DNA from: Erodium maritimum
Lineage: Eukaryota; Streptophyta; Magnoliopsida; Geraniales; Geraniaceae
Length of the DNA stretch: 64,000 nt
Direction: 5' to 3'
NCBI GenBank assembly: GCA_963921825.1
Contig: OY997588.1
Location: 81,039,043 to 81,103,042, forward strand
The notes beneath the pieces were generated by a model. That model did not search any database. It saw only the letters and a list, made by a program, of their open reading frames with translations, and had not been told where the DNA came from. The translations under genes and the position numbers were made by a program. Below are positions 12,201 to 22,376 of the stretch, piece after piece (positions within the stretch are counted from its first letter, which is position 1; every line of letters begins with the position of its first letter).

Positions 12201-15200
12201 CATTGATTCAATTTTATGATTTACCTTAAATATTTATTAACATATATCTTAAGTATATGTAGATGATAAATATTTACATCTTAAATATTTGTGGATGTTA
12301 ATGTTGTTTACTTGTATACTGACACTTTTTTTATCTTTTAAGATATTGATGTTGGTTGTATTGTTGTTTGTTGACACTTAACACTTTTATTTTTATCTTT
12401 TAAGGATACTATCATTTAATTTTTAATAGTTTATTGGCACCTTTTATTTCTTATTTTTTTATAAGGATATTAATATTGTTTATTTGATTTTTTTTGTCTT
12501 TTGAGGATATGAATGTAACAAGTATATATTTTTTGTATTCTAAATGTTTGCTACTGTTTTTTATAATACAATTCATATTTCGTTCATATATATAATAACA
12601 AATTTGTTAAGAAATTTAAAAACATAGACGAATACAAATCTGATTAATCCCCGAAGGCCCTAACCACCAGACTAGCGCCTAGCTTTTTATAGAACCCTGG
12701 CCACGAACAGATGCATTGGCATCCAGAACGAGTTCATTCATTGTTCTCTTTTTTTAGCATCATGTTTATCAATGTCACTTCGCAAATAGAAACACTACCG
12801 GAAAATACTTCTTCCTCTGAAGGACTAAAAATCCTTCAAAAAACCACTTTAACCACATAGTTCCTTAGTCCATATATGTAATGAAACTATGATTTGCATC
12901 ATCCGGAGAAAGAGGATGACCTACAAAGATACATGGAAAGTAACTGCATTCATATCAGTACTGACATAATATATTATTAAGGACACTATCTAGATGAAGC
13001 TCATTCAAAACGAATATTATAACGGCACAATCTAGCACGCTTAAGTGGCTTAACAGAACCTTGAAAGAAGCAAGGATAACAAAAATAACATGACAGAGAA
13101 TTATGATTAGCCCTACCTTATCCCTTTCAAGCCAAGCATTTTTAGCATTCCCATCGATAAATATGTAGCAACTCTTCCCACAGGATATAATATCAGGGAA
13201 AGCCATGCCACCGGCCTGACCTAGAAGCATTACACGCAATACTTGTCAAATAAAGTTCAACTGTAATAAACACATCAGCTACAAATTAAAAAAGGTTATA
13301 AGCTGATTGAGCCATAGGCATGACTTCGAAAAGAAAACAGTTACAATTATGATAACCTTCTAACGAGCCCGTATCCTATCCCATAACGCGATCGATCACG
13401 CAGGATCATAACATGTTATGGGCCTTACGGACCGTAACGGAGTGGGATAAGCACCCCACAAGGGTGTGGCCGGCTAGCTTGGAAGGTGCGGCCGGCTAGG
13501 GCTTTGGTGGTTTATATTTCCTTTTTTAATTAATGTCCTAGTTTGAGAGTATTTCCTATTAATGAGTTGTATTAGGTTTTGGTAAGTTAAATTGTAGTAG
13601 GACTTGGTGAACAAGTAACTCCTTGGCTATATATACCAAGAGAGTATTATGAATAAAGCAGACTAAGAAATTAAAGAAATATTTTGGTCTCTCCTACGAG
13701 GTCTTCGAGTTCCCTCTATAATCATGAGCTTGTATCAAAAGGTCTTCGGGTTCCCTTCTAATGAGCCCGTATCCTATCCCATAACGCGATCGATCACACA
13801 GGGTCATAACAAATTGGTATCAGAGCCGAGCGTTATGGAGCCAAAATCTATGGAGCAGAAGCTGGATGACTTGATAGCTGCGTTCACTGCAGCTCAGGCC
13901 CAAACTGCGGCACGGTATGAAGCTGAGCAACGACTACTGAACATATTGGAGTTGCAGGTTCGTGTGCTGCAGGTTCGTGCGTGGTCCGCACCTCCGCAGG
14001 AGGCGAGCTCAGCCCCGGCTGGCCGACAGCTACCGCCACCAGCTCCGGCAGCATCGGCTGACCGGCAGCAACCACCACCAGCTGGCCGGCAGCAACCTCT
14101 ACCGGCTCTGGCAGCCCAAATGATTTTGCATCAGGATTCTGCTGCTAAAACCATGATTTTCCATCATGTGCAGCCAACAATGCTTCTTGTTGGAACACAT
14201 AGTGGTAACATTGCACTTTGGGAGGTAATAAGCAGAGAGCGGTTTATATTAACAAAAATTCTGAACTTGATTGAGGACGAGTATGTAGCTGCCAGCATAA
14301 ATACGAAGGACATCGATCCATCTAATGCGCTTGAGGACAAGCGCCATCTGCGAGGGGGGAGTGATGTTATGGGCCTTACGGACCGTAACGGAGTGGGATA
14401 AGCACCCCACAAGGGTGTGGCCGGCTAGCTTGGAAGGTGTGGCAGGCTAGGGATTTGGTGGTTTATATTTCCTTTTTTAATTAATGTCCTAGTTTGAGAG
14501 TATTTCCTATTAATGAGTTGTATTAGGTTTTGGTAAGTTGAGTAGGTTTTGGTAAGTTAAATTGTAGTAGGACTTGGTGAACAAGTAACTCCTTGGCTAT
14601 ATATACCAAGAGAGTATTATGAATAAAGCAGACTAAGAAATTAAAGAAATATTTTGGTCTCTCCTACGAGGTCTTCGAGTTCCCTCTATAATCATGAGTT
14701 TGTATCAAAAGGTCTTCGGGTTCCCTTCTAACGAGCCCGTATCCTATCCCATAACGCGATCGATCACGCAGGGTCATAACACATTTTTAGCATTCCCATC
14801 GATAAATACGTAGCAACTCTTCCCACAGGATATAATATCAGGGAAAGCCATGCCACCGGCCTGACCTAGAAGCATTACACGCAATACTTGTCAAATAAAG
14901 TTCAACTGTAATAAACACATCAGCTACAAATTAAAAAAGGTTATAAGCTGATTGAGCCATAGGCATGACTTCGAAAAGAAAACAGTTACAATTATGATAA
15001 CCTTCCAAGCAATGTTACAGTTGCATTAAAACATGAAAATAACCTTAAAACTTACCACAAACCTAGCAACTTCTGTCGCATTGTGAACAGCTATACTTTT
15101 TGGAGTGATTTCAGTGAGGAGCAATATAGCAACCTAGTACGGGGAAACATAATATTAACTTCAAGAAGTAAAACAAACAAAGGGCCATTTTGCTCATGTA

Positions 15201-17432
15201 TGTATCTGCACTTGCCACCAAAAGAGATCCTATCTATCTTTTGAAGAACCAAAACAAAACTCAACATATGAAATTAAAGAAGCCTGTTTTATGAACTGTT
15301 ACTAATGAGCTATTGACAGAAAACCAACAAGCTTGCCTAGAGCATAGTTCTTTCTTTAAAGTATGAGTATAGGTTTTATTAATGTAGGGACTCTATCTAT
15401 TATAAACCAAGCTTAAAATGAAAACTTAGATCTCATTTGGGCAATTAGATCAAGTGGATCCAACGACCCATGCTTTTTAGGGGAGGGGTTTGAATAATAA
15501 AAATAAATTCAAAGTTCTGCATATTTACAATTCATGCCATCAATGATTTTTTTTAATCTCAACTATGCATTCCACTTGATCTAATGACCTAGATGAGTTC
15601 TTAGTTTTCATTTTAAGGTTGGTTTACATCTGATTTTGTGCCTATTAACGTATATGTACAAGAGAAATACCTCTTCATGTACGGTATTGATCCACACTAG
15701 AAATAAGAAATAAACTAGAAATAGGAAAGACTATTGTGAAGCTGACCCAGATCCAAAGAATGTGGATTAAATGTCCTCTTGAAATATTAGTTAGTGCTTG
15801 TTTGGTATTGAGCATGTGACCAAGAAGGACATAGCAACCAATGGCAACAAACATCTAGAAATATAATGGTAGCCATTCACCCTCACAAACAGTTGGTTAC
15901 CATCCAATGTGAGTGCAAGAGTGATGGTTACCAAGATGAGAATAACAATCACAATCATTCCGGTCATATATTCATAGATTCATTACTTATTTGCTATACA
16001 GTAAAACCCATACACGGACAAGCTTTTATATACTTCTGCAAGTGCATGCAATAGAGGTTCACACATATCCATTATGGATGCCCATACCAATAGCATAAGA
16101 ATAACAATGATACAGAATTGCAAGACTAAGTATTGACAAGCACAAAAGAACTCAACAGAAGTTTCTGCATTCACAATCTAACATTCTATGGCGTTGGGAC
16201 ATTCAACCTAATTTTGAGCTCCAGTTTTTTCACTATTTCAATCAGTTTCTCAACTGATGACAAAGGAAATGTATACATACCGTCATTACTCCGGTCGCTG
16301 CACTAATACCAGCTTCACCAAATACTGCTGTTGCGGCCTCTGTGACTAATGCAGTAGCTGCAATGTTCACCACACTAGCCACATAAACAGAATCTAAAAT
16401 AAGAAATAGCTTTCCTATTCAAGACAGAAATAAATGCATTCACTTAAGATGACAGTAAGGAAAAGGCAGTACGTTGTGCCTATAAGAATTGTTGTCAAGA
16501 ACCGAGTAACATCCTTCCGCAGCAATTTGAAAACACCATTTTCAGACTCTTTATCAGCCAACTCACGTATCTGATAGAAATAAATAGCAAACTTATTTGT
16601 CATAATCCCCCTTCTTGTATCCAGTAGGATTTACAAATGATCATCTAATGATGTTGCATATTTGTACATAAAAATGAGTGCTACTAACCAATAAGGCACA
16701 CCTACAAATGCAGTTTTACGAGCTACAAATTCAATTTATAAGCTATCCAAGAACGGAGTCCGGGAAAATACCCTTGGTTCCTTGTTATGGATCACTGCAA
16801 TCTCATTTTACAGTACATTGAATACAAGAGCACCAAAATTAGTAGCAACAAATGTATACCTTCCATGGCCAAAGTGTGGTGATTGAAGTTTCAGCCATTG
16901 AGAAAAAAGCTGAAAGACCCAAAAGGGCTGCCAATATCAAACCCTGCTCCCTAAACACTCGAAAAAGCTCCAAAAACTTAGGCCAAGAATTCCTCAACAA
17001 CAATGCTCTCTGCCCAATATCCCCATAGGCTTCATTGGCCACACCTTCGACAGCAAAAGCTTTAACACATCCAAATACCAAAACCCCACAAACCATAGCT
17101 CCCAAAACCATCCCACTCTTCAATAAAACTCTAACAAGGTCCACATTTGAACCTGTAGTAGCATTACCCTCAGCACTCATTTCCCCACCATCACTAGCTA
17201 CAGCCCGAGCTCTAACATCGTAAACATTCCATTTCTTCTCCAACCCACAGTTCATAAACGCCCCAATTTGGAAGGGCCCAACGCAATTCGCCAAAACCCA
17301 ACAAGCAGACCGATTACTTCCAAAACAACCCTTCGTCGGGAACTTCGCCAGCCGGTTGTGGCACGCAAAAGACGAAGACTTCACGCCGGATACGAGTGCT
17401 GGGCGACCCAAAATCGAATACTCAAGCGCCAT
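6284..17432 (-). CDS. Plastid DUF21/CNNM membrane protein with CBS pair and CorC_HlyC domain
   Basis: Fourteen exons with matching phase, complement of 16860-17432, 16473-16570, 16281-16374, 15056-15133, 13117-13220, 11881-11962, 10223-10362, 10064-10142, 9901-9964, 9359-9450, 7724-7789, 7277-7393, 6672-6854, 6284-6526; 670 aa, no internal stop. Residues 1-80 look like a plastid transit peptide (MALEYSILGRPALVSG). A hydrophobic segment lies near 105-130. DUF21 runs about 165-345 (LSAFFSMAETSITTLWPWK, TTVVNIAATALVTEAA, LLLTEITPKS), then CBS 1 (VMTPLVDVVAIDA..., about 360-412), CBS 2 (KVHMAVVLNEYGG to VVEEIVGEIFDEND, about 424-490) and a CorC_HlyC domain with an acidic tail. It matches Arabidopsis At1g55930/At3g13070 (CBSDUFCH). 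The bacterial relatives CorB/CorC and animal CNNM act in Mg2+ transport; in plastids the role is inferred. Exon 5 is partly duplicated beside an LTR element (13137-15005), but one full copy with acceptor and donor remains. Introns also hold MITEs and a SINE. Confidence 0.93.
8141..8439. mobile_element. Foldback MITE in CNNM-like intron 11, Mutator-type
   Basis: About 100-bp inverted arms: left GGGTTAGTTGCCAAAAGTTA, right its near-complement ending TTTTGGCAATTAACCC. Flanks TAAAAAAGG and TAAAAAATA match 7 of 9, consistent with a worn 9-bp Mutator-type duplication. The arms carry the phrase (A)TTGTCCAC seen in several other MITEs of this window. Non-coding. Confidence 0.75.
8451..9095. mobile_element. 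Two degenerate MITE arms or nested MITEs
   Basis: GGGGTAACTGCATAAACTTGC near 8451 and the complement-like TACTTGCAGAACTTGCGTTA near 8800 form a worn inverted pair with an ACTATTTTTTTTGCAAAA counterpart. From 8870 to 9095 the phrase TTTAGGGTAGTTTTTGACAATTAACC occurs twice, the end type of the MITE at 8141. Ends and target sites are too worn to fix. Confidence 0.5.
10613..11170. repeat. Diverged tandem duplication in CNNM-like intron 6
   Basis: Phrases around 10728-10860 (GAGTTAACTTCAAAGCAGATACATAAATG ... GGCTTTGTA, quoted in part) return at 10958-11080, and the following TTCCGATCTCTAGCCCAATC at about 10905 returns as TTCTGATCTGCAGTTCAATC at 11131. The period is about 230 bp. The copies differ at perhaps one base in seven, so the duplication is old. 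Confidence 0.65.
11382..11521 (-). mobile_element. Au-like SINE, antisense orientation to the plus strand
   Basis: A perfect 13-bp direct repeat TACCTTGTTGATA (11369-11381 and 11522-11534) flanks ~140 bp containing CGCCCCGGGCACGAGGCTCC and GTGGGGACCGGGGAGGGAC, phrases typical of the plant Au SINE family. Read on the minus strand, GGTTTCAAGTCC resembles a tRNA-type box B. It lies within intron 5 of the CNNM-like gene (between exons at 11881 and 13117 boundary region, on the exon 7 side). SINEs need a LINE for mobility. Confidence 0.75.
12134..12720. mobile_element. Worn AT-rich MITE-like block
   Basis: TATTCTAAAAATTGGTCCAGACGGC near 12154 (quoted as family phrase) and, inverted, GACTAGCGCCTAGCTTTTTATAGAACC near 12670 resemble the two ends of a common plant CTAGGCGC-type MITE. 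The centre is a TTTTTATCTTTTAAGGATAT series. No target duplication could be fixed; the call rests on the paired ends alone. Confidence 0.4.
13137..13413. repeat. Left copy of the 224-bp host duplication plus LTR tail
   Basis: 13137-13360 equals 14782-15005 except for about one base. It spans the first 84 of the 104 bases of exon 5, its acceptor and part of intron 4. This left copy runs on into the rest of exon 5 and a normal donor, so it is the usable exon. 13361-13413 is the last ~52 bases of the adjoining LTR element's LTR, ending CATAACA and joined directly to the next LTR start TGTTATG. The junction to host DNA shares CCTTC between both partners. Confidence 0.85.
13414..14781 (+). mobile_element. 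Small non-autonomous LTR element with TOPLESS-like insert
   Basis: Fossil of a TRIM-sized LTR retroelement. LTRs are 13414-13811 (398 bp) and 14365-14781 (417 bp, longer by one ~19-bp tandem duplication); both start TGTTATG and end CATAACA. A tRNA-Met-type primer site TGGTATCAGAGC is at 13815-13826 and a purine tract at 14352-14364. The ~550-bp interior holds one frame from 13835 with a Gag-like N-terminus (KLDDLIAAFTAAQAQTAARY) and a Pro/Gln-rich middle. It then shows MILHQDSAAKTMIFHHVQ and MLLVGTHSGNIALWEV, which resemble a WD40 repeat of TOPLESS-family corepressors. No protease, reverse transcriptase or integrase. The LTRs differ at roughly six sites apart from the indel, so the copy is young, well under a million years by usual rates. 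It lies in CNNM-like intron 4/exon 5, opposite strand. Confidence 0.88.
14782..15005. repeat. Right copy of the 224-bp host duplication
   Basis: Same 224 bases as 13137-13360, in the same orientation. In gene direction (minus) this copy comes first: it has the exon 5 acceptor and 84 exon bases but then runs straight into the LTR element, so it lacks the exon end and donor. If its acceptor were used the transcript would read into the element. About one mismatch between the copies marks a recent event. Confidence 0.88.
15404..15625. mobile_element. Small foldback MITE in CNNM-like intron 3
   Basis: Arms of about 55 bases: AACCAAGCTTAAAATGAAAA on the left and TTTTCATTTTAAGGTTGGTTT on the right, with TTAGATCAAGTGGA matched by TCCACTTGATCTAA further in. 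The loop is AT-rich and non-coding. Family not assigned; target duplication not clear. Confidence 0.7.
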
Positions 17433-17909
17433 TCCTATGAATTAAAAAAAGTAAGCAAATTTAGCACCAAAACAGCAAATGAAGATCAAAGAAAACATGG
17501 GCAAGAGATTGTACCTCGACCCACTGAAACTTTAATCGGAAATTGAATGTGTACAAGGTTTGTAAAGCTAGTTTTGTGTATTTCTGGAGAAGTGAAGAAA
17601 GCAGAGAAGCAAGGAAATTGGTGGGAATTTAGGGTTTTGAGAGGGAGAGAGAATATTGTGGGCTATAGAAGAAGAAGAAGGAGAGAAAGGAATAAAATTT
17701 GGGAAGGGGCGTGGTGGGACGGAGAGAACGAATGAAGTAGCGCCATTGGCATCATCAACTGGAGCTGACTGTTGACGGCTTGAACTTCAGCTTGCGTTTG
17801 TGTTGGAGAGCAACCAGTCCATTGAGCAAGTGGCTGTGCCACTCCAACACTCAATTTGACTTTTTTTTTCTTTTCATTTGACTGATTTTCTTCAAATCTT
17901 GCCTGATTT
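17433..17909 (-). promoter_or_regulatory. 5' region of the CNNM-like gene
   Basis: Upstream of the start codon (minus strand) is purine/pyrimidine-rich DNA with a CTTCTTCTTCTTC tract at about 17670-17690, typical of plant 5' UTRs, then mixed DNA to 17909. No clear TATA box could be assigned. The region ends at the target duplication of the retroposon at 17922, so the promoter may have been shortened or parted from upstream elements by that insertion. Confidence 0.45.
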
Positions 17910-17921
17910 AGATTAATCCAG

Positions 17922-19171
17922 TATTTACGATTCGTATGGATAGTGCCGCCTCTCTTTTTGCTCTCTCTGCAAAAACTAGGGTTCGGTTTTTTGGGAGACG
18001 ATGGCGACTTCGGCAGCTCGGCTCCCTAGTGTCTCCGGCGATCCATCCTTATGGCATGATGAACCTGAGGAGGTCGTGGGGGATGAGGTCGACGGTGGTG
18101 TCGGCGTGGGCGTCGTGGACGCGGTGGAGATGACGGTGAAGGAGGCCTTCGGTCTGCAGGAAGAAGACGGCAACATGGTGGCCGAGAGGGGGGCGGCGCT
18201 GGGTGATGTGCCTGGGATGTTCCCGAAGGCACTGGAGGTTGAGACGGGGGAGACGGAGGCGGTCGGTTCGGAGCCGTAGCCGATGATGTCGCGGGACAGC
18301 AGGTCCCCTCCCGTGTGTTTCTCGGCCATGAGGAGCGACAGATCTCCGTTGTTGGGGGGAGGTGGGTCGCATACGGCGGCGGATCGGATTCGTCGGACGC
18401 CGGCGCGCGGTCCCCGTCCTCGCGCAAGGGGCGTGGGATCGGGTCCGGCAAGGGTGGTCGAGGATGCCCCGAATGGCTTGCTGGGAGTGGTGTCGGGGAC
18501 GGCGGTACGGGCATTGGTGGTGGAGGTCTCCTCGGATACGGAGGCGACGGCGATAGCTTGGCGAAGAAGTAAGGGCAAAGGTCTGTTGCAAGAGAACCCT
18601 ACTGAGTACCCTACTGGGCCTTGGAGATGGGTTGGGCTGCACGACTGGGTTCATGCAGGATGCGCGTGGTGGTTCACATGTAACAGCGGCGGGGGGCCAC
18701 AAGCACCCCCGCCTCCAGGAATGAGTCCGAGGTGGCCCAGGAAGGGGGTGGTCGAATGTGACCCCTTCCTGGCGAGCAGATGGCGAGGGTACCATCGACA
18801 GTCGTTCTCTGTCTCCCCTACCAGTCCGGTGTCAGCATTCCCGCGTTCAGGAGCCCTAACATTATCAGTCAAGGAAGGACGACGCACGCTGACTCACCGG
18901 GGGAGATGACAGTCCACCAGTATTCCCCTCTCACTCGGCTGGCTCGGCCAGTGTCATATGGTAGAAGCATGTTGTATCGGTTTCCAGGGTTCCGCTGGAA
19001 GCTACCGCAGATATCCCCCTTCAACCGCCCTTAAGCATCGAGTAACTTTTACTTTTTGTTATTGCTTCCCGTTATTTAGTTGGATTTTATCCTGTAAGAG
19101 GGGTACAATTATGTACTAGTCACACTATCTTTATTTTCAGTAATAATATTACATGTTCTTCTAAAGAAAAT
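17922..19171 (+). mobile_element. GC-rich LINE-like retroposon, non-autonomous
   Basis: Flanked by near-identical 12-bp repeats AGATTAATCCAG (17910-17921) and AGATTAATTCAG (19172-19183), one mismatch. It starts with TAGTGCCGCCTCTC and ends with a short A-rich tail (CTAAAGAAAAT). The 5' two-thirds are GC-rich with open frames on both strands (for example MATSAARLPSVSGDPSLWHD at 18001), the 3' part is AT-rich like a LINE 3' UTR. No endonuclease or reverse transcriptase is present. Target duplication and tail support retroposition; the family is a guess. Confidence 0.55.
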
Positions 19172-19339
19172 AGATTAATTCAGTCCGTCAAGTTGAATCT
19201 CTCCGGGTTTGGCCTCTAATGCGTGGATGAGTGTTAGTAATTGTATTAGAGCATCCACATCAAGGGGGCGTGCGCGCGAGGTAGGGGCGGGAGCAGCAGC
19301 AGAGAGAGTCTGGGGTTCGGGGTTCGCTTGGTGTGGGGA

Positions 19340-22038
19340 TGTCACGCCCCAAATCCGGCATTGACCGGACCCGAGACGTGACTTAGTGAAATTTAAATAA
19401 TAACAGTTTAAAACGAGTAATATCTGAATAAGATAAATAAAATAACTCAACAGAAGTTCGAAACCTACGCTCAGTCAAAAACATAAGTCCAAAAACAATA
19501 CAGTACGTCTCTACTAACATACAATAAACATCGGGTCCTCGCTAGCCCCATGCTCCGCGAAGTCCTCTACTCCAAGTCAAAGCTACTACCTGTAGAAAAC
19601 ACAGTAAGGGGTGAGCTTGACGCTCAGTAGGAAAAACCATGAAAATCACCTCTTTACGGATTTACAAAGAACACAGTTCCAAGGTTTAAAGTTTAAGGTT
19701 TAAAACAAGGGTTAATAAAAATCGATGCGACCCTTTATCCATTTTTAAAACAATACTCAGTTTACCCGGTCACTCACCAGACCAACAATCTCCAACCTTA
19801 ACTCAACGCTATACCCAGGCACACACCGAGGGGAACAATCCAAGTAAGACACCCATAACCACAAACACAGTAGCACTCACAAGCACAGACACAATCATTC
19901 AAAATGTAAGGCATTCTCAACACAACAAATCACACAATCGCACGGTCTAGGGAGCAACACGCTCGGCCCGGCGTAGCCGTACCCAACTTTCCCCAACACA
20001 AAGTCGGGAGAGGCGGTCGACCTCATCGCGGAACACGGGCCCAGCCCCTTCGCGGCACAACCTCATCGCGGAACACAACGTTTTACCGATACACGGAAGG
20101 CAGGGAAATCGCCTCTTCGTGGAACAACCTCATCGCGGAACACAGGCCCAGCCTCTTCGTGGTACAACCTCATCGCGGAACACAGCGTTTTACCGAGTGC
20201 TAGTCGGAAGGTAGGGAAACCACCTCTTCGCGGGACACAGCGTTTTACCGACTCACGGTCGGAAGGTAGGGAAACCACCTTTATCATGTAACCAGTCACA
20301 ACCACAATCACAATCACAAACACACTCACAGGTAACCACAGTACCACAACCACAATCACGATCACACTCGCAAGTACCCACAGTACCACAACCATAATCA
20401 CGATCACACTCACACATGGCACACTTGCCCAAAACATAGCCACACATGCTTCACCGAATATCACATATCATGCTTCTCAATTTACCCTCGTAACCATTAC
20501 ACACTTACCATCACTTACCGACACCACACTCAGCGTGGTAAACCCCCACCGGTTTAACCGGTATCCATTCCCCAACATCCCCAATTCAACAGATCATATA
20601 AAACAGGAACGTAGTCACTCAATCACTAATATGCATTACTAAGTTCAACTCTACTCGTTTTCATGTTCGTTACTTAATAACCGTTCAAACAGCATAGAGT
20701 ACACAATCCACACAATCCGCAAACAATCCTACAAGCACGACATGGCCTGATTCTACCAGCACAGCATACCCACATCTACTCTAGTTAATACCGTTCTATA
20801 TGCATTATAGTTATTTAACCGGTTATTAGGTTTCCCTATATGCATTATAGCACATCCGTAATAAAGCGGGTTTCGAGGTAATCCCTACCTCAGTCTCTAT
20901 CTGGGTCGCCAAGCTGCTGACGTCCTGGCCAACTCCGGTCTTCTCCGTGCTCGGGGTAAAAGCCTGGTTTTAAACACAAAAGGGACGGTCATCAGTCTCG
21001 GTCCAGTCCGTAACGGTTCTCAAATTGTCAATTTAGTCCACTAGTTTGTCCAAACGTCCTTTAAAATGTCCGATAAGTTCTGGCGTTTATCTGATTTTAA
21101 GTCCGATTATTTAATTAATATTTCAATTTAATGTCTTGCCCGGATCCGACCCGAGTCCAAAACCCGGACCCGAATCCGACCCGGGTCCGACCCGTCTAGA
21201 CTTAGACCTGGACTTGACCCGAGCCTGACCCAAACCCGGATCCAAACCCGAGTCCAGTCCCTGTCCAGGCCGTGGCCCAGATTTAGCCAAGGCCCAAGTA
21301 TCGGACTCGTCCTGGCCCAAGGCCCGTCAAAGACGAGGCTAGGGTTAGGGTTTCCTTCCGGCTTCACTCCAACGACGACGGCGGTGACGGCAGGGCTCGA
21401 GGCGGGTTTCTTTAAGGTGGTGGTGGCGTCAGGGCACGGAGATGAGCGAGGGAAGGGCGTCAAGACGAGGTTCGAGCCCCTCCGTCCAGGTCCGGCGGCG
21501 AGGAGGTTTCGTCGGCGTTGGAGTTCAGATCTGAAACTCGAGACTCCGGTCATGCCTCTCCGGCCAATCTCGGACCAAAACGAGCTCAATCTCGCTCAAA
21601 AACCAGAGAAGGAGGGACGAGGGAGGTGAGACGGGGTCGGGAAAAGGCTCAATGCTGGTTTTGTCTGTTGAAGGTCCGGTGGCGATTTTTGGCTCCGGCG
21701 AAGTTCGATTGAAAGAGGAAGTGAAGGGCGAGATCGAGAGGGATGAGAAGCGGTGGATATCGGGATTTGTGCAAGCTCAACGAAGAAGAAGGAGGGGGAA
21801 AAGAGCGAGTAATAGGGTTTCAGCGGTGTGGGCTTGGGCCCGGACTGATGCACGCGTGGGCTTGGGCCCAAACCAGTCTGGCCCAGCCTAATCCCAATCT
21901 CCTCTTCTTCTTTTTTGATTTCTTTCTTTTTTTTCCTTTTTCCTTTTTTTTTGAATTTGATTCTAAAAATAAAACCCGCTCTTCAACCCTCGACGGTCCA
22001 ACAATAATTTAATTCTATTAAATTACCCGGTCTTTACA
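19340..22038 (-). mobile_element. Solo LTR (~2.7 kb), probably Ty3/gypsy-type fossil
   Basis: Starts TGTCACGCCCCAAATCCGG and ends CCGGTCTTTACA, flanked by a perfect 5-bp duplication GGGGA (19335-19339, 22039-22043), nested in the PIF/Harbinger element. No primer site, polypurine tract or coding domains were seen, so it is best read as a solo LTR. Judged by the related copy at 41151, the element's own direction is minus. Inside are tandem phrases around CAACCTCATCGCGGAACAC (20036-20280) and CCACAATCACAATCAC runs (20290-20420), and a GC-rich block at 21120-21900. The large size suggests a big Ty3 lineage; the lineage is inference. Confidence 0.75.
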
Positions 22039-22376
22039 GGGGAGGGGGACGTGTGGGGCGTGCGGGGAGGGGGGAGGGGGGAAGGAGGAGGGTTCGGGGG
22101 GCAGAGGCGCGGGGCGTAAATCAGCCCCGTTGCCCCCTTGCTCCTCTGCCTCTCTGCTGCCTATTGGCAGCGCGACACCTGTCCAGCCAAAAAAAATGAC
22201 CGTTGCTGGTAGCAACGGTCTGAAACGTCTATTTTTTTTAATACAAAAACAAATTATTTCCCCCCAACTATAAATACCACTCACCCATTTCATCAAATCC
22301 ACAACACCATTTCTACATTTTCTCTCTACATTTCATCTCCAATTCTCTACATTTCATTTTCAATTCTCGAAAAAAA

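Noticed and set aside
17976-18909. Many long overlapping frames on both strands
   Set aside because: The stretch is GC-rich, so stops are rare in all frames. No domain is seen, and the flanking repeats show a retroposon. Not called as genes.
20063-20464. Cys/Val-rich frame on the minus strand
   Set aside because: It is the translation of CACAATCAC-type simple repeats inside a solo LTR.
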